A stretch of DNA of 64,000 bases from Saprospiraceae bacterium (GCA_022844565.1 JALHLK010000003.1:124001-188000), one strand, 5' to 3'; positions 49,158 through 58,715 are shown, counted from the stretch's first letter. The notes: generated from the sequence alone by a model not told the origin. Program-made: numbers and translations.

Positions 49158-50360
49158 ATGAAATCTAAATTATTAAATGGACTTGTTGGTTTGTTGGTTT
49201 TAGGAGCATCACCGCTTAGTGCTCAATTTGATGATCTTTACAGTAACCCTATTAAAAGGGAGCCGGTAAAGAAAGAAATTAAAAGCCCAAGTTACGCTAT
49301 TGGTGGGAGTGAAACGGATAATGACTACTACGACGCTGATGGTACAGACTACTATAATGACGAAAGAAGAAGTGGTGACGTAAATTATTACGATGACCTC
49401 GACTATACTTACTCTAGAAGAATCAATACTTTCCACAGAAGGAATTTTGCCTTCAATAATCCTTATAGATTTGGGAGTATGTTCGATCCATTTGGATATT
49501 CTTTTAACGACCCTTTCTTTGATCCTTTCTGGGGTGGTAATAACATCATCGTAAATGTAGGTATCGGGTCAGGATTTGGATGGAATAGATGGAACAGATG
49601 GAATAACTGGAATAGTTGGGGATTTAACAATGGTTGGAATAATGGTTGGAACAACGGATGGAATAGTTGGGGTAACTATGGATGGGGTAACAATATAGGC
49701 TGGAATAGCTTCGGTTGGAATTCTTGTCCTCCTTCTTGGAATAGACCTGTATTTGTTAACAACTATTATAATAATGTAGGTGGCAACGCAAACAATAATC
49801 CGAATAATGAAAGTGGTTCAAACAGATATTATGGATCGAGAACTACAAGTTCCACTACAACAAGTACAGTAGGTAGAGTTGATGGACCTAGGTCGTATAG
49901 AGGTGATACACCTTCAAGTGAGAGTGTAGGACCAAGAAGTAGAGGTACAGACCCAACATTAACAACGTCATCTACTACTCGAAGATCAACTACCGAGACG
50001 AGTAGTGCAAGGCCTTCTATCTACTCAAGAGGTAATACGAGTGGAAGCACAACTACCTCAAGTGCAAGTGGAAGAACAGCGAGCACAAGCAGAGGATCTT
50101 CTTCTGGACAAACTGAGCGATCAGTGTACAGTGGTAGCAGAAACTCTGATGGATATTCAGGAAGCAGAACCAGTCCTTCTTCAAATGATAACTATAGCAG
50201 GAGTTCATCACCAAGCAGAAGTAGCGATAACTTCTCTTCTGGAAGTAGCAGATCATCTTCATCATCATCTTCTTCAGCAGGAAGTAGCAGGTCTTCTAGT
50301 GGAGGCTCAAGCGGTGGAAGTAGCTCAGGAGGTGGAAGAAGCAGCGGTAGAGGCGGATAA
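49158..50360 (+). CDS. Low-complexity secreted protein (Trp/Asn/Gly and Ser-rich)
   Basis: The 400-aa protein has a signal peptide (LLNGLVGLLVLGASPLSAQ) and then three compositional zones. Residues about 40-85 are Asp/Tyr-rich (DNDYYDADGTDYYNDE). Residues about 115-195 carry repeats of WNRW, WNNGWN and NSWG with some 18 tryptophans. Residues 225-400 are Ser/Gly/Thr/Arg-rich and end SSGGGRSSGRGG. There are no cysteine pairs or catalytic motifs to build on. It is probably an extracellular or outer-surface structural or adhesive protein; that is inference from composition. Out-of-frame ORFs over it are shadows. Confidence 0.75.
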   Translation: MKSKLLNGLVGLLVLGASPLSAQFDDLYSNPIKREPVKKEIKSPSYAIGGSETDNDYYDADGTDYYNDERRSGDVNYYDDLDYTYSRRINTFHRRNFAFNNPYRFGSMFDPFGYSFNDPFFDPFWGGNNIIVNVGIGSGFGWNRWNRWNNWNSWGFNNGWNNGWNNGWNSWGNYGWGNNIGWNSFGWNSCPPSWNRPVFVNNYYNNVGGNANNNPNNESGSNRYYGSRTTSSTTTSTVGRVDGPRSYRGDTPSSESVGPRSRGTDPTLTTSSTTRRSTTETSSARPSIYSRGNTSGSTTTSSASGRTASTSRGSSSGQTERSVYSGSRNSDGYSGSRTSPSSNDNYSRSSSPSRSSDNFSSGSSRSSSSSSSSAGSSRSSSGGSSGGSSSGGGRSSGRGG

Positions 50361-50402
50361 TCTCCAATACAATAAAGAGGAATATAGAATATAGATAAGT
50401 AG

Positions 50403-50428
50403 AAAGGGAGTTTTAGGGCTCCCTTTTT
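50403..50428 (+). terminator. Terminator after the Trp/Asn-rich gene
   Basis: AAAGGGAG (50403-50410) and CTCCCTTT (50419-50426) form an eight-base stem with an eight-base loop, followed by TTATT. It lies 43 bases after the stop codon. Confidence 0.8.
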
Positions 50429-50607
50429 ATTAGGATTCTAAAAAAAATGTCTGGCAATTACATTTTGGATGTATAATAAAACTTATTCATCCATAGTAGT
50501 TTCTTTTTTTAATTGTAATCCCCGCTATATTTTAATCAACTTATTTTCAAGAATTGTAAAGTTCTTTGACTTACAATTTTATTGTTAATTTTTAAATTTT
50601 AAACAAA

Positions 50608-52089
50608 ATGAGAAAGTATATTTTATTTATAAGCATATTGAGTTTAGGAGTTACCAGCCTTATTAGTCAAGGAATAGGTGACGCAGTTAGGTTATCTCAA
50701 TTTAATCCTGGAGGAACGGCAAGAGTCTTAGGAGTAGGAGGGGCGTATGGAGCGATGGGAGGTGATTTTTCAGTACTAAACATTAATCCAGCTGGCTTAG
50801 GTGAATTCAAAATAAGTGAATTTTCTATCACACCTTCCTTCAATCTTACATCTACCAATGCTGGATATGCTAATCTCGCTAACAATCTGACCAACGAAAA
50901 GAGAAGTCAATTGGCTTTGGATAATCTGGGGATGGTAATTGCATCTAAAAGAACAGGTGGAAAACTAGTCACTAGTAATTTTGCCATAGGTTTAAATAAG
51001 ACAGCAGACCTTAATGACCGATTTATGTATTCTGGAAAGTCTAAAGGATCCATCACCCAACGATTCAAAGAAAAAGCTAATGGTAAACAGCCTAATGCTT
51101 TAGATAATTTTGAAGCGGGTGTAGCTTTTGATGCAGGCGCCATCTATGATTTGAATAAAGATCTAAATTATGAAGCGGATGTATTTGCTGACGAGTCTCT
51201 CACAAAGTCTCAAGAAGTCATCCGTAGTGGGCAGATCAACGAGCTATCTCTTGCTTGGGCAGGTAAAATAGATAATAAATTGAACGTTGGTTTTTCTTTG
51301 GGGATACCTTTTATCAATTTTGAAGAGCAAAAATTTTACAGAGAAGAAGATGTTGGTGATGAAGTCCCTTTTTTTGAGAAACTTTTATATGACGAATTTC
51401 TTACCGTCTCAGGTACAGGACTCAATGTAAAAGGAGGATTTATCTACAGTGCAAATAACTTTATTAGGATAGGAGGTTCCTTCCATAGTCCAACTTGGTA
51501 TAATTTGAATGACAACTTTAATACCGTTGTAGATTATACTTTTAAGGATACTAATATAGAAAATTTTAATGCACGCAGTCCTCAAGGCGATTTTAGATAT
51601 TTATTAAATACGCCTTGGAGACTAATAGGTAGTATAGGAAGTATATATAATCTAGGCAAAGTAAAAGGTTTTATCAATGCGGATGTAGAATATACAGATT
51701 ACAAAAACAATCAATTTAACTTCACAAAATACTCTGACGCCATTGGTGATCGTGAATATGAAGCAGAAGTCAATAGAGATATCAACTCATTGCTTGCTCA
51801 AGCAGTCAATTTTAGACTTGGTACAGAGTTGGTAATAAGTAAGTTGAGACTTAGAGCAGGACTTGCATCTACTCAAACGGCATTCTCAGGTGATACGAAG
51901 AGAAATCTGTCTAATACTTTTGGCATAGGCTTGCGAGAGGATCGGTTTTTTATTGACGTGGCGATGATTAATAATACAATCAACAGTGGCTATATACCGT
52001 ATGCTTTAGTAGACTCTGCACAAGATCCTTTGGTCAGTTTAGAAAGTGGTAAAACAAGGATCGTGATGACTTTTGGGTTTAAATTTTAG
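50608..52089 (+). CDS. Outer membrane transport protein (OmpP1/FadL-like)
   Basis: This 493-aa beta-barrel protein has a signal peptide (YILFISILSLGVTSLISQG). The N-terminal plug sequence RLSQFNPGGTARVLGVGGAYGAMGGDFSVLNINPAGL has the NPA motif of FadL-like porins, and the C-terminus ends in an aromatic residue (MTFGFKF). FadL proteins admit hydrophobic molecules such as long-chain fatty acids or aromatics. No beta-oxidation genes are adjacent, so the ligand is open. It is monocistronic with a hairpin terminator downstream. Confidence 0.87.
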   Translation: MRKYILFISILSLGVTSLISQGIGDAVRLSQFNPGGTARVLGVGGAYGAMGGDFSVLNINPAGLGEFKISEFSITPSFNLTSTNAGYANLANNLTNEKRSQLALDNLGMVIASKRTGGKLVTSNFAIGLNKTADLNDRFMYSGKSKGSITQRFKEKANGKQPNALDNFEAGVAFDAGAIYDLNKDLNYEADVFADESLTKSQEVIRSGQINELSLAWAGKIDNKLNVGFSLGIPFINFEEQKFYREEDVGDEVPFFEKLLYDEFLTVSGTGLNVKGGFIYSANNFIRIGGSFHSPTWYNLNDNFNTVVDYTFKDTNIENFNARSPQGDFRYLLNTPWRLIGSIGSIYNLGKVKGFINADVEYTDYKNNQFNFTKYSDAIGDREYEAEVNRDINSLLAQAVNFRLGTELVISKLRLRAGLASTQTAFSGDTKRNLSNTFGIGLREDRFFIDVAMINNTINSGYIPYALVDSAQDPLVSLESGKTRIVMTFGFKF

Positions 52090-52109
52090 TTTTTACATGA
52101 TCGAAATAA

Positions 52110-52160
52110 TGTCGCTTATTGTTTTTTGTAAAAAATGAAACAGTAGGCGACAGCTTTTTT
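52110..52160. terminator. Hairpin terminator between FadL-like and flavin reductase genes
   Basis: TGTCGC (52110-52115) pairs with GCGACA (52147-52152), and inner TTGTTT pairs with AAACAG-like bases. A T-run follows (GCTTTTTT). It is placed between two convergent genes. Confidence 0.6.
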
Positions 52161-52178
52161 AGGGTGTTTCTATTAATT

Positions 52179-52781
52179 TTAGATGATTGTTACCATTTTC
52201 TTCGGTTCCGAAAAGTATTGTGCCACTCCTAATGCTCCAACTACCCCGCTTTTGCTATTGTTTATTAGATAGTTTTCTTCAACAAGATTTTTGTTGAGTA
52301 TGATCACCTTCACCTCTCCAATGACAAGAAATGTACCATTCAACTTGATTGGTAAAATCTCGCGTAATTCTAACCCAAACTTTACAAAACACTCTTTGAC
52401 AAAAGGTGGATGAAAGTCTGCGAAATATTCTGGCGTCAAAGCACAAGCCGCAAACTCTGACACTTCTTTTGGGTGCTTTTCGGATGTATTATGTGCATTT
52501 TGTAAGATACCTTGATGTACATTATTGATTGTGTACACTCCTGTAGCCTCGATATTCATGATGGTATGACTATACTCACTTTTGGGCCTATGAACAAATC
52601 CAATAAGTGGTGGATGTGAGCCTAAATGGGTGACTGTACTGAAAATGGCAAGATTTTCTAGCCCATTAAAATCTTTGGTCCCAATTAGGTTTACAGACTT
52701 AACGCCAGGAAGGCTATTGATAAGGTTTATTTTATGGACTTTATCGAGAGTTTGTATAGCAAATTCGTCTAAAATGATCAT
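52179..52781 (-). CDS. Flavin reductase family protein
   Basis: This 200-aa protein has the FMN-binding split-barrel fold of the flavin reductase-like family. NLAIFSTVTHLGSHPPLIGFVHRPKSEYSHTIMNIEATGVYTINNV is the typical flavin-binding core, and ECFVKFGLELREILPIKLNGTFLVIGEVKVI is the dimer half. Members reduce FMN for a monooxygenase or bind FMN as a cofactor. No oxygenase is adjacent. It is divergent from the GNAT gene across an unusual iteron-bearing gap. Confidence 0.88.
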   Translation of the reverse strand: MIILDEFAIQTLDKVHKINLINSLPGVKSVNLIGTKDFNGLENLAIFSTVTHLGSHPPLIGFVHRPKSEYSHTIMNIEATGVYTINNVHQGILQNAHNTSEKHPKEVSEFAACALTPEYFADFHPPFVKECFVKFGLELREILPIKLNGTFLVIGEVKVIILNKNLVEENYLINNSKSGVVGALGVAQYFSEPKKMVTII

Positions 52782-52921
52782 AAACTTGTTTTGTTTTGAT
52801 AAAACATTAAATTATGTATGACTTTCTGGTGAAAACTGAAGTAATGATAATAAGAAAAAACCAAGGAATTTGTTCTAAAAAACTAAAAATAGGGCATGTA
52901 TAATTCATTGATTGATTAATA

Positions 52922-52999
52922 TTGAGTAAAATTAAAATATTATTGAGTAAAAATACTCAACATATTGAGTAAAAATACTCATTAAATTGAGTAAAATAT
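52922..52999. promoter_or_regulatory. Four TTGAGTAAAA iterons with 21-22 bp period
   Basis: TTGAGTAAAA occurs at 52922, 52943, 52965 and 52987, always on the plus strand. After copies two and three the complement follows, giving TTGAGTA-AAAA-TACTCAA and GAGTA-AAAA-TACTC palindromes. The period of two helical turns would place bound proteins on the same DNA face. It lies in the 323-base gap between divergent flavin reductase and GNAT genes, which is otherwise AT-rich with no ORF. No repressor gene is adjacent. Function as an operator is inferred. Confidence 0.6.
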
Positions 53000-53068
53000 A
53001 AATATTTCTTTGACTTTTGCTTGAATATTGTTGTGAAATAAATCCACCAAATTATTGACCTCAAACAA

Positions 53069-53076
53069 TATTTTTG
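53069..53076 (+). promoter_or_regulatory. -7 promoter element of GNAT gene
   Basis: TATTTTTG (TAnnTTTG) lies 28 bases before the ATG at 53105, about 70 bases downstream of the iterons. Confidence 0.45.
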
Positions 53077-53104
53077 TAATTTTACGTCAATTAAACCAAC
53101 AACA

Positions 53105-53632
53105 ATGGTAAATTCGATAATTCAGCTTCCAACACTGCAAGATGACTTGGTTGTCATGAGTCCTTTGACACAAGATGATTTTAGTGAACTTTGGAAATTG
53201 GCATCCAATCCAGAAGTTTGGGCTCAACATCCCGCTAAGGAAAGAGCCACGGTAGAAGGGTTTACTAAATTTTTTGAAGCCAGTCTTCATACCCGCAGTA
53301 GTTATGCTATCCGAAACAAAGAGGGAGAAATGGTAGGCATGAGTTCTTACTATGAATATGATGATTATCACAACATGGTATCTATTGGTTTTACCTTTTT
53401 TGGGTTAGAATATTGGGGTAAAGGGTATAATCCTCATGTAAAACAACTGATGATTGACTATGCTTTTGATCATTTGAAAGTGGAGCATGTCATTTTTCAT
53501 GTAGATGAAAACAATATTCGATCACAATCCGCTTTGGATAAATTAGGGATTAAAAAAATCAATGACATTCATACCATCAAGAGGGATCATACGGAGACGC
53601 ATAATGTCCTTTTTATGAAAAGTAAATGTTAA
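53105..53632 (+). CDS. GNAT family N-acetyltransferase (RimJ/RimL-like)
   Basis: This 175-aa acetyl-CoA-dependent acetyltransferase is of the type that modifies protein N-termini or small molecules. QDDFSELWKLASNPEVWAQHP is the RimJ/RimL-like start. The acetyl-CoA loop is FFGLEYWGKGYNPHVKQLMIDYAF, and VEHVIFHVDENNIRSQSALDKLGIKK is the conserved end of the fold. Its substrate is unknown. A 74-aa ORF follows 22 bases downstream and is probably co-transcribed. Confidence 0.9.
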   Translation: MVNSIIQLPTLQDDLVVMSPLTQDDFSELWKLASNPEVWAQHPAKERATVEGFTKFFEASLHTRSSYAIRNKEGEMVGMSSYYEYDDYHNMVSIGFTFFGLEYWGKGYNPHVKQLMIDYAFDHLKVEHVIFHVDENNIRSQSALDKLGIKKINDIHTIKRDHTETHNVLFMKSKC

Positions 53633-53654
53633 CCTATAAAGAAATTTTGAATAT

Positions 53655-53879
53655 ATGAGATTTATTGACAAGTACAAAGTTGACTACCTAGATTATAAAC
53701 TCTTCACATCTTCTTGGGGAGTGGTAAATCATCAAGATAAAGCCAATCATATGGAAGCTTTAATTAATGAGCGATATGGTGAAGGATATAAACTCAAAGA
53801 AATTTTATCAAATATTGATACGGTAGGATATCATCATTTGACATTTGTGTTTGAAAAAATGGAAGAATTAAAGCAGTAG
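53655..53879 (+). CDS. Hypothetical protein, 74 aa
   Basis: This small soluble protein (MRFIDKYKVDYLDYKLFTSSW...) has no signal peptide, metal motif or family I recognise. It is rich in Tyr, Asp, Lys and His and probably alpha/beta. Position behind the GNAT gene on the same strand, 22 bases away, makes it a likely second gene of that transcript. Codon use looks normal for the region, which supports it as real. Confidence 0.55.
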   Translation: MRFIDKYKVDYLDYKLFTSSWGVVNHQDKANHMEALINERYGEGYKLKEILSNIDTVGYHHLTFVFEKMEELKQ

Positions 53880-53902
53880 CTTTTAAATATTTTGAGTAGA
53901 CA

Positions 53903-54379
53903 TTAATTCACCACCTTATCAGCACAGCATGATGAGGCGAAAGCATCAGGTTTGGCCTTAAAGGTGTACCCCATTCCCATAATATAGCCCATTGCTTCTT
54001 TTAACGCAACATTAGACTTAAAGGTAGGGTCAGTATTTATATCTGCATGCACCTCTAATTCTACATGATACCTATCTAAAAGATCACACAGTTTATAAGC
54101 AATGTCGACTGATCTACTAACTTCTGTGATCATTCTTTCTTTGAGTGACATGTTATTATTATGAATGCTTTCATTAAGAATATACATAAATCCACCTCTT
54201 TTTTCTCTTAAAAATACAATGACCGTTGCAAATTCTATTTGTTCGTTATGAACTTGAGAATCCGAACCAATGCACACCTTTAATTTTATCCCTTCCGCAG
54301 TCTCGCGTATAATCGCTTCTTCGACTGCATCTAGGATAGGCTTTTTAATTTTTTCACCATTTAATCTTCTCCAATACAT
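53903..54379 (-). CDS. YkuK-like RNase H-fold protein (DUF458)
   Basis: This 158-aa protein belongs to the YkuK/DUF458 family, which has an RNase H-like fold. KVCIGSDSQVHNEQIEFATVIVFLREKRGGFMYI has the first strand with an acidic residue, and LEVHADINTDPTFKSNVALKEAMGYIMGMGYTFKAKPDAFASSCCADK contains the later acidic positions and the conserved C-terminus. Nuclease activity is suggested by the fold but has no experimental basis that I know of. The gene is monocistronic. Confidence 0.87.
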   Translation of the reverse strand: MYWRRLNGEKIKKPILDAVEEAIIRETAEGIKLKVCIGSDSQVHNEQIEFATVIVFLREKRGGFMYILNESIHNNNMSLKERMITEVSRSVDIAYKLCDLLDRYHVELEVHADINTDPTFKSNVALKEAMGYIMGMGYTFKAKPDAFASSCCADKVVN

Positions 54380-54598
54380 ATAAACTATTTTTTAATAACA
54401 TTGAGTTAACCTTACAAGTCAAATCTAGGTACAAAAAATATATAATATTAGTTTATATGTAAATAATTTACTAACAGATGTTTAAAACTGAATGGATTTG
54501 GGTAGGATCCAATATTTTAAAATCTAGTCATAGCAACTAAATGATTGCCATTTAAGAAATATGTAAGAAATAAGTTGAATGAAAAGCCTTTTAATGTT

Positions 54599-55906
54599 TT
54601 AATAAAGTGCCTTAACCCTATTCTCAAATTCAGTTTTAAATGAAGCATACTTAGCTGTTGCTGGCCCATAAAAACCTGAGTAGACATGATTTATTTTATT
54701 GTTTTGGTCTACAATTATCAATGTAGGATAAGCTACTACCTTATCAATGAAACCTAGAGCACTAGCTGCTTCTTTTTTGTCATAATAACCGCCTAGCAAG
54801 AGATCCCAATCCATATTATTTTTTTCTTTATAAACTGACAATTGGGCTAAAGACTTGATGGTATCGCGATATCGTTCAAATGCTAATGTGATTATTTCTA
54901 CATTTTCAAATGCTGGTTTACTTTTTAATTCTTTTAAGAATACTGTCGCGTCTTTACAATTTGGACACCAAGTACCCATAATTTCTATAATCTTTATTTT
55001 GTTCTGATATTTTGGATCATTTAAAGAAACTAACTTTCCATTATGATCTGGTAGACTAAAATTAATGGAGCTGCTTTGAGTAGCCTTAGACAAAGAGTAA
55101 GCATCAGCCAAGGTAGGATTGTCTTTTTTGACACCATCCCAAGATACGGTGTAGTGCTTTCCTGATCTAAATGATCCTGTCAAAGTCGTATCATTGAGCA
55201 ATTTGGTTTCGATCAAGAATGCGTGTGAACCATCAAAGCAAGAAAGATAAGCTTTACTACCAATAACATTACCTTCTAAGTACCTATAATCACCAGTTTC
55301 AGTTTCAATAGTTCCAGTAATTTTATCTTTATTTTGTTTGAACTCTGCAACACCAGGAAATGGTTCTTTCGAATTTGGATCAAATACTGCCTGCCATTTA
55401 CCAGAGAAATTTGCTGTTAGTGGCTTATTTGAAGGTTCAAATCGGTAGTCTTTGCCATGGGTTGCTTTAAATCTTATTGCATAATTTTCTCTGTAATTGA
55501 CAATCCAAGATCCTTCCATCGTAGAGTTTTCATAAAGAGCCTCTATTCTGGTATCAAATTCTTTAAAATGTATGACAACAGAATCTTTATTTATTGATTT
55601 TGCGGTCATAAATTCATTATCTGTCACCTTTATTCTCTCAGTACCATTTATCAATTCGATATAAAAATTGTCTTTATCCTCATAGATTACTTCGAATGTG
55701 AAGGGTAACTCACCAATAAAATCAGTTTTTTTAATAATTTCTTTTTTGTTATCAGAAAACTGAGGGTTTTCGGTTAAGTATAAGACTCCTCTCCAAATAC
55801 CCGGTGGTATTTTGGTATAGGATTTTTGAGGTTCTACACATGAATTAATTCCAATGATGAGTATTGAAAATATCAAGAACTTAAAGAATATTTTATTGAG
55901 TAACAT
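54599..55906 (-). CDS. TlpA-like redoxin lipoprotein with beta-sandwich N-terminal domain
   Basis: This 435-aa protein has a lipoprotein signal (FLIFSILIIGINSC). The N-terminal 280 residues are beta-rich (FSGKWQAVFDPNSKEP, KITGTIETETGDYRYLEGNVIGSKAYLSCFDGSHAFLI). They recall the domain preceding the redoxin in many Bacteroidota TlpA relatives. The C-terminal domain is a TlpA/ResA-type thioredoxin with FSLPDHNGKLVSLND, MGTWCPNCKDATVF (active site CPNC) and AYPTLIIVDQNNKI. It acts in the periplasm, probably as a thiol-disulfide reductase. Partner proteins are not evident. Confidence 0.88.
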   Translation of the reverse strand: MLLNKIFFKFLIFSILIIGINSCVEPQKSYTKIPPGIWRGVLYLTENPQFSDNKKEIIKKTDFIGELPFTFEVIYEDKDNFYIELINGTERIKVTDNEFMTAKSINKDSVVIHFKEFDTRIEALYENSTMEGSWIVNYRENYAIRFKATHGKDYRFEPSNKPLTANFSGKWQAVFDPNSKEPFPGVAEFKQNKDKITGTIETETGDYRYLEGNVIGSKAYLSCFDGSHAFLIETKLLNDTTLTGSFRSGKHYTVSWDGVKKDNPTLADAYSLSKATQSSSINFSLPDHNGKLVSLNDPKYQNKIKIIEIMGTWCPNCKDATVFLKELKSKPAFENVEIITLAFERYRDTIKSLAQLSVYKEKNNMDWDLLLGGYYDKKEAASALGFIDKVVAYPTLIIVDQNNKINHVYSGFYGPATAKYASFKTEFENRVKALY

Positions 55907-56123
55907 CTACAAATATTTGATTGATGAAACAAAAGTAACACATATAAGGTTTTTCTTATAATATTTATAGGGCCATTTGCTCTTTAGTTTTTGCAGAACC
56001 TAATAAATTTGAAAAGTTTATTCATTTCCTTCAATTTTTATGATGGCTTGTTCGTTTTTCATGAAAAAATATAGATTAGTCATAAATTTAATTCCTAAAA
56101 TATATGGCTCACTGATTTTTTAT

Positions 56124-56131
56124 TAGTTTTG
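56124..56131 (+). promoter_or_regulatory. -7 promoter element of PBP1A gene
   Basis: TAGTTTTG (TAnnTTTG) lies 19 bases before the GTG start at 56151. Confidence 0.45.
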
Positions 56132-56150
56132 CATTACAAAATTTTTAGAT

Positions 56151-58661
56151 GTGTTAGATAAATTGTTTGAAAATCTTTCTGGAAGACAAAAATTAATAGC
56201 TCAATCCATATGGGTTTGTATACTAGCTGGAATTTTATTAGCGGGAATCCTCTTCTTATATATTTCTAATTTTAAATTACCAGACACTAATCAGCTGGAG
56301 AATCCAAACTATGAGATAGCTTCACAAGCTTATGCCAATGACGATTCTGAGATGTTTAAAATATTTACCACAAATAGGGTTTGGTTGGGCTATAAAGACC
56401 TGAATCCTAACATCATAAACGCTTTGATCAGTTCTGAAGATGAGCGTTTTCATAAACATGTTGGTGTAGACGCTAAAGGTATTATACGTGCTGTAGCTTT
56501 TGCAGGTGAAAGAGGTGGTGGTAGTACTATTACGCAACAATTGGCTAAACAGTTCTTCACAGATTATGCAAAATCTAAACCAAAGAGAATTTGGCAAAAG
56601 TTGAAGGAGTGGGTTATTTCAATTGAATTTGAAAAGAGGTACACCAAAGAAGAAATCATTGCCATGTACCTTAATAAATTTGACTTTTATTATAACGCGG
56701 TCGGTATAGGCACTGCATCAAAGGTCTATTTTGGCAAAGATCAAAAGGATGTTACTCCAGATGAGGCAGCTATTTTAATAGGCCTATTACAAAATCCATA
56801 TTTATACAACCCTAAAGCCAATCCTATTGATTGCACGAAGAAAAGGAATACGATACTAGGCCAAATGCATAAGCACGGCCACATCACAGATGAACAATAT
56901 CAAAAATATTTAGAGCAAAAGATCGATATGTCTAAGTTTAGAAGTGAGGATTTTTACAATGGACCTGCAGCCTATTTTAAAGTAGAAATGACTAAATGGG
57001 TAAAGAATCTACTAAAGGAGGAGCAATACAAAGCCCCTGATGGTACAATTTATGATATTAATACGGCTGGTTTAAAGATTTATACGACACTTGATCCTAT
57101 TATGCAAAAGCATGCCGAGAGAATAGCACATGAGCATATGGTGGCATTGCAAACAAAGTATTTTTCTGTCTGGAAAAATTTGGATCCATGGACATATCAG
57201 ACGGATGAGCTCACAAAAGGCCTTAGAGCTGGGTCACTTCAAACGTCAATCCGAAATTCAGAAAGGTTTATTCTTTTGAGAGATCAGTATCTCGGAGATA
57301 TTTCAAAGCAAATCTTGAGTGAAGTCTCTAGTTCGAGACTGATGGATGGGGACATTTTTAGGCTTCATGATGCTGAAAAAGATCCGAAGTATTTAGCTAA
57401 GTTGTTGAAGACAAATATGATTTCAGAGAAACAACTGGAAACTTATGAGGTAATATTGAAATCAAAATACTGGCCTGAACTAAAGGCAAAATGGAAAAAA
57501 TTAAATGTTGAAGCAGAAAAAGCATTTAATAAACCCGTGACGATGAAGGTATACGATTATGCAACTAAGGGCGAAAAAGTGGTAACGATGACACCAAAGG
57601 ATAGCATCAAATATTATCAAAAGCATCTTCAAATTGGTTCGCTAGCGGTAGACCCTAGAAATGGTGAGGTCAAAGCGTGGGTAGGTGGAACAAATCACAA
57701 ACATTTTCAATTTGACCACGTGACTTCTAATAGGCAAATTGGTTCCGCAATAAAACCTTTTATTTATGCTACAGCGATAATTGATCAGGCAATGTCTCCT
57801 TGTTTTAGAGTTACTGATACTAAACAATGTATTCCTGCAGGAGATTCTAATTTTGGATTGGAAAAAACATGGTGTCCAGATAATGCTAAAAAAACTTTCA
57901 CAGGAGCTTCTATGACACTCAAAGAAGCATTAAAAGAATCCGTCAATTCGGTTTCTGTATTTTTGATGAAGGAGATTGGTAGTGTGGCTCGGGTAAGAAA
58001 GCTATTAGAAGACTTAGGTGTTGATCCTAAAAAAGTACCTAATGCACCTTCTATCTGTTTAGGTACACCCGAAGTATCTGTTTATGATATGGCTATGGCC
58101 TACTCAGCTTTTGCCAACAATGGTACCGTAGTTAAACCTTACTTTGTGTCAAGAATAGAGGATAGGAATGGACGCATCATTTATCAGGCTGTACCAGAAC
58201 AAAAAAATGTCATTAATCCTTCCTACAATTATGCTATGGTAGATATGTTAAAGCACGTTGTACGGGAAGGCTTATCCGCGGATATGACATTTAGCAAAGG
58301 ACAAGTAGGAGGTAAAACTGGCACAACAAATGATTATAAGGATGGCTGGTTTGTTGGCTTCACGCCTAGCATTGTAGTAGCTACTTGGGTAGGAGGTGAC
58401 CAACAATGGATTCGTTTTAATAGTATTACAGATGGGCAAGGAGCTGTAATGGCTCGTCCTTATTTTTTGAAGTTTTTAAATGCTATAGAAAGTGATAAAA
58501 ATATAAGTTATAGCTGGAAAACGGCCTACACTGAGCCTCAAGAAAAATTGATAGAAGTAGATTGTAGTAAGTATACAGGTTCGGGCAATAAGGCAGACGG
58601 CCAAGAGGTAGAAGTCAAGAAACCAAAAGCGGACTTATTGGATGATGAGGAATTTCAATAA
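56151..58661 (+). CDS. Bifunctional penicillin-binding protein 1A
   Basis: This class A PBP polymerises glycan strands and cross-links them outside the inner membrane. The start is GTG, because the ATG two bases upstream is followed by a stop in its frame. An N-terminal TM segment (SIWVCILAGILLAGILFLYI) precedes the GT51 domain (ISSEDERFHKHVGVD, GGGSTITQQLAKQFF, IAMYLNKFDFYYNAVGIGTAS). The transpeptidase has IGSAIKPF (SxxK), SVNSV (SxN) and GGKTGTTN (KTG). A large insertion at roughly residues 340-470 between the domains is typical of Bacteroidota PBP1A. It is complete at 836 aa. Confidence 0.95.
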   Translation: MLDKLFENLSGRQKLIAQSIWVCILAGILLAGILFLYISNFKLPDTNQLENPNYEIASQAYANDDSEMFKIFTTNRVWLGYKDLNPNIINALISSEDERFHKHVGVDAKGIIRAVAFAGERGGGSTITQQLAKQFFTDYAKSKPKRIWQKLKEWVISIEFEKRYTKEEIIAMYLNKFDFYYNAVGIGTASKVYFGKDQKDVTPDEAAILIGLLQNPYLYNPKANPIDCTKKRNTILGQMHKHGHITDEQYQKYLEQKIDMSKFRSEDFYNGPAAYFKVEMTKWVKNLLKEEQYKAPDGTIYDINTAGLKIYTTLDPIMQKHAERIAHEHMVALQTKYFSVWKNLDPWTYQTDELTKGLRAGSLQTSIRNSERFILLRDQYLGDISKQILSEVSSSRLMDGDIFRLHDAEKDPKYLAKLLKTNMISEKQLETYEVILKSKYWPELKAKWKKLNVEAEKAFNKPVTMKVYDYATKGEKVVTMTPKDSIKYYQKHLQIGSLAVDPRNGEVKAWVGGTNHKHFQFDHVTSNRQIGSAIKPFIYATAIIDQAMSPCFRVTDTKQCIPAGDSNFGLEKTWCPDNAKKTFTGASMTLKEALKESVNSVSVFLMKEIGSVARVRKLLEDLGVDPKKVPNAPSICLGTPEVSVYDMAMAYSAFANNGTVVKPYFVSRIEDRNGRIIYQAVPEQKNVINPSYNYAMVDMLKHVVREGLSADMTFSKGQVGGKTGTTNDYKDGWFVGFTPSIVVATWVGGDQQWIRFNSITDGQGAVMARPYFLKFLNAIESDKNISYSWKTAYTEPQEKLIEVDCSKYTGSGNKADGQEVEVKKPKADLLDDEEFQ

Positions 58662-58715
58662 GATATTTTAGTTTAAATCTATAACCTTTTTACATTGATT
58701 TAAGTCCTTCCGGTT

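Noticed and set aside
50005-50394. 129-aa plus-strand ORF in the Ser-rich region of the low-complexity protein
   Set aside because: It is an out-of-frame translation of serine codons (giving VEVAQEVEEAA-type text). The other frame has the signal peptide and continuous repeats.
52922-52999. CRISPR-like array
   Set aside because: Repeats are only about 10 bases with 11-12 base spacers that themselves resemble each other; no cas genes are near.
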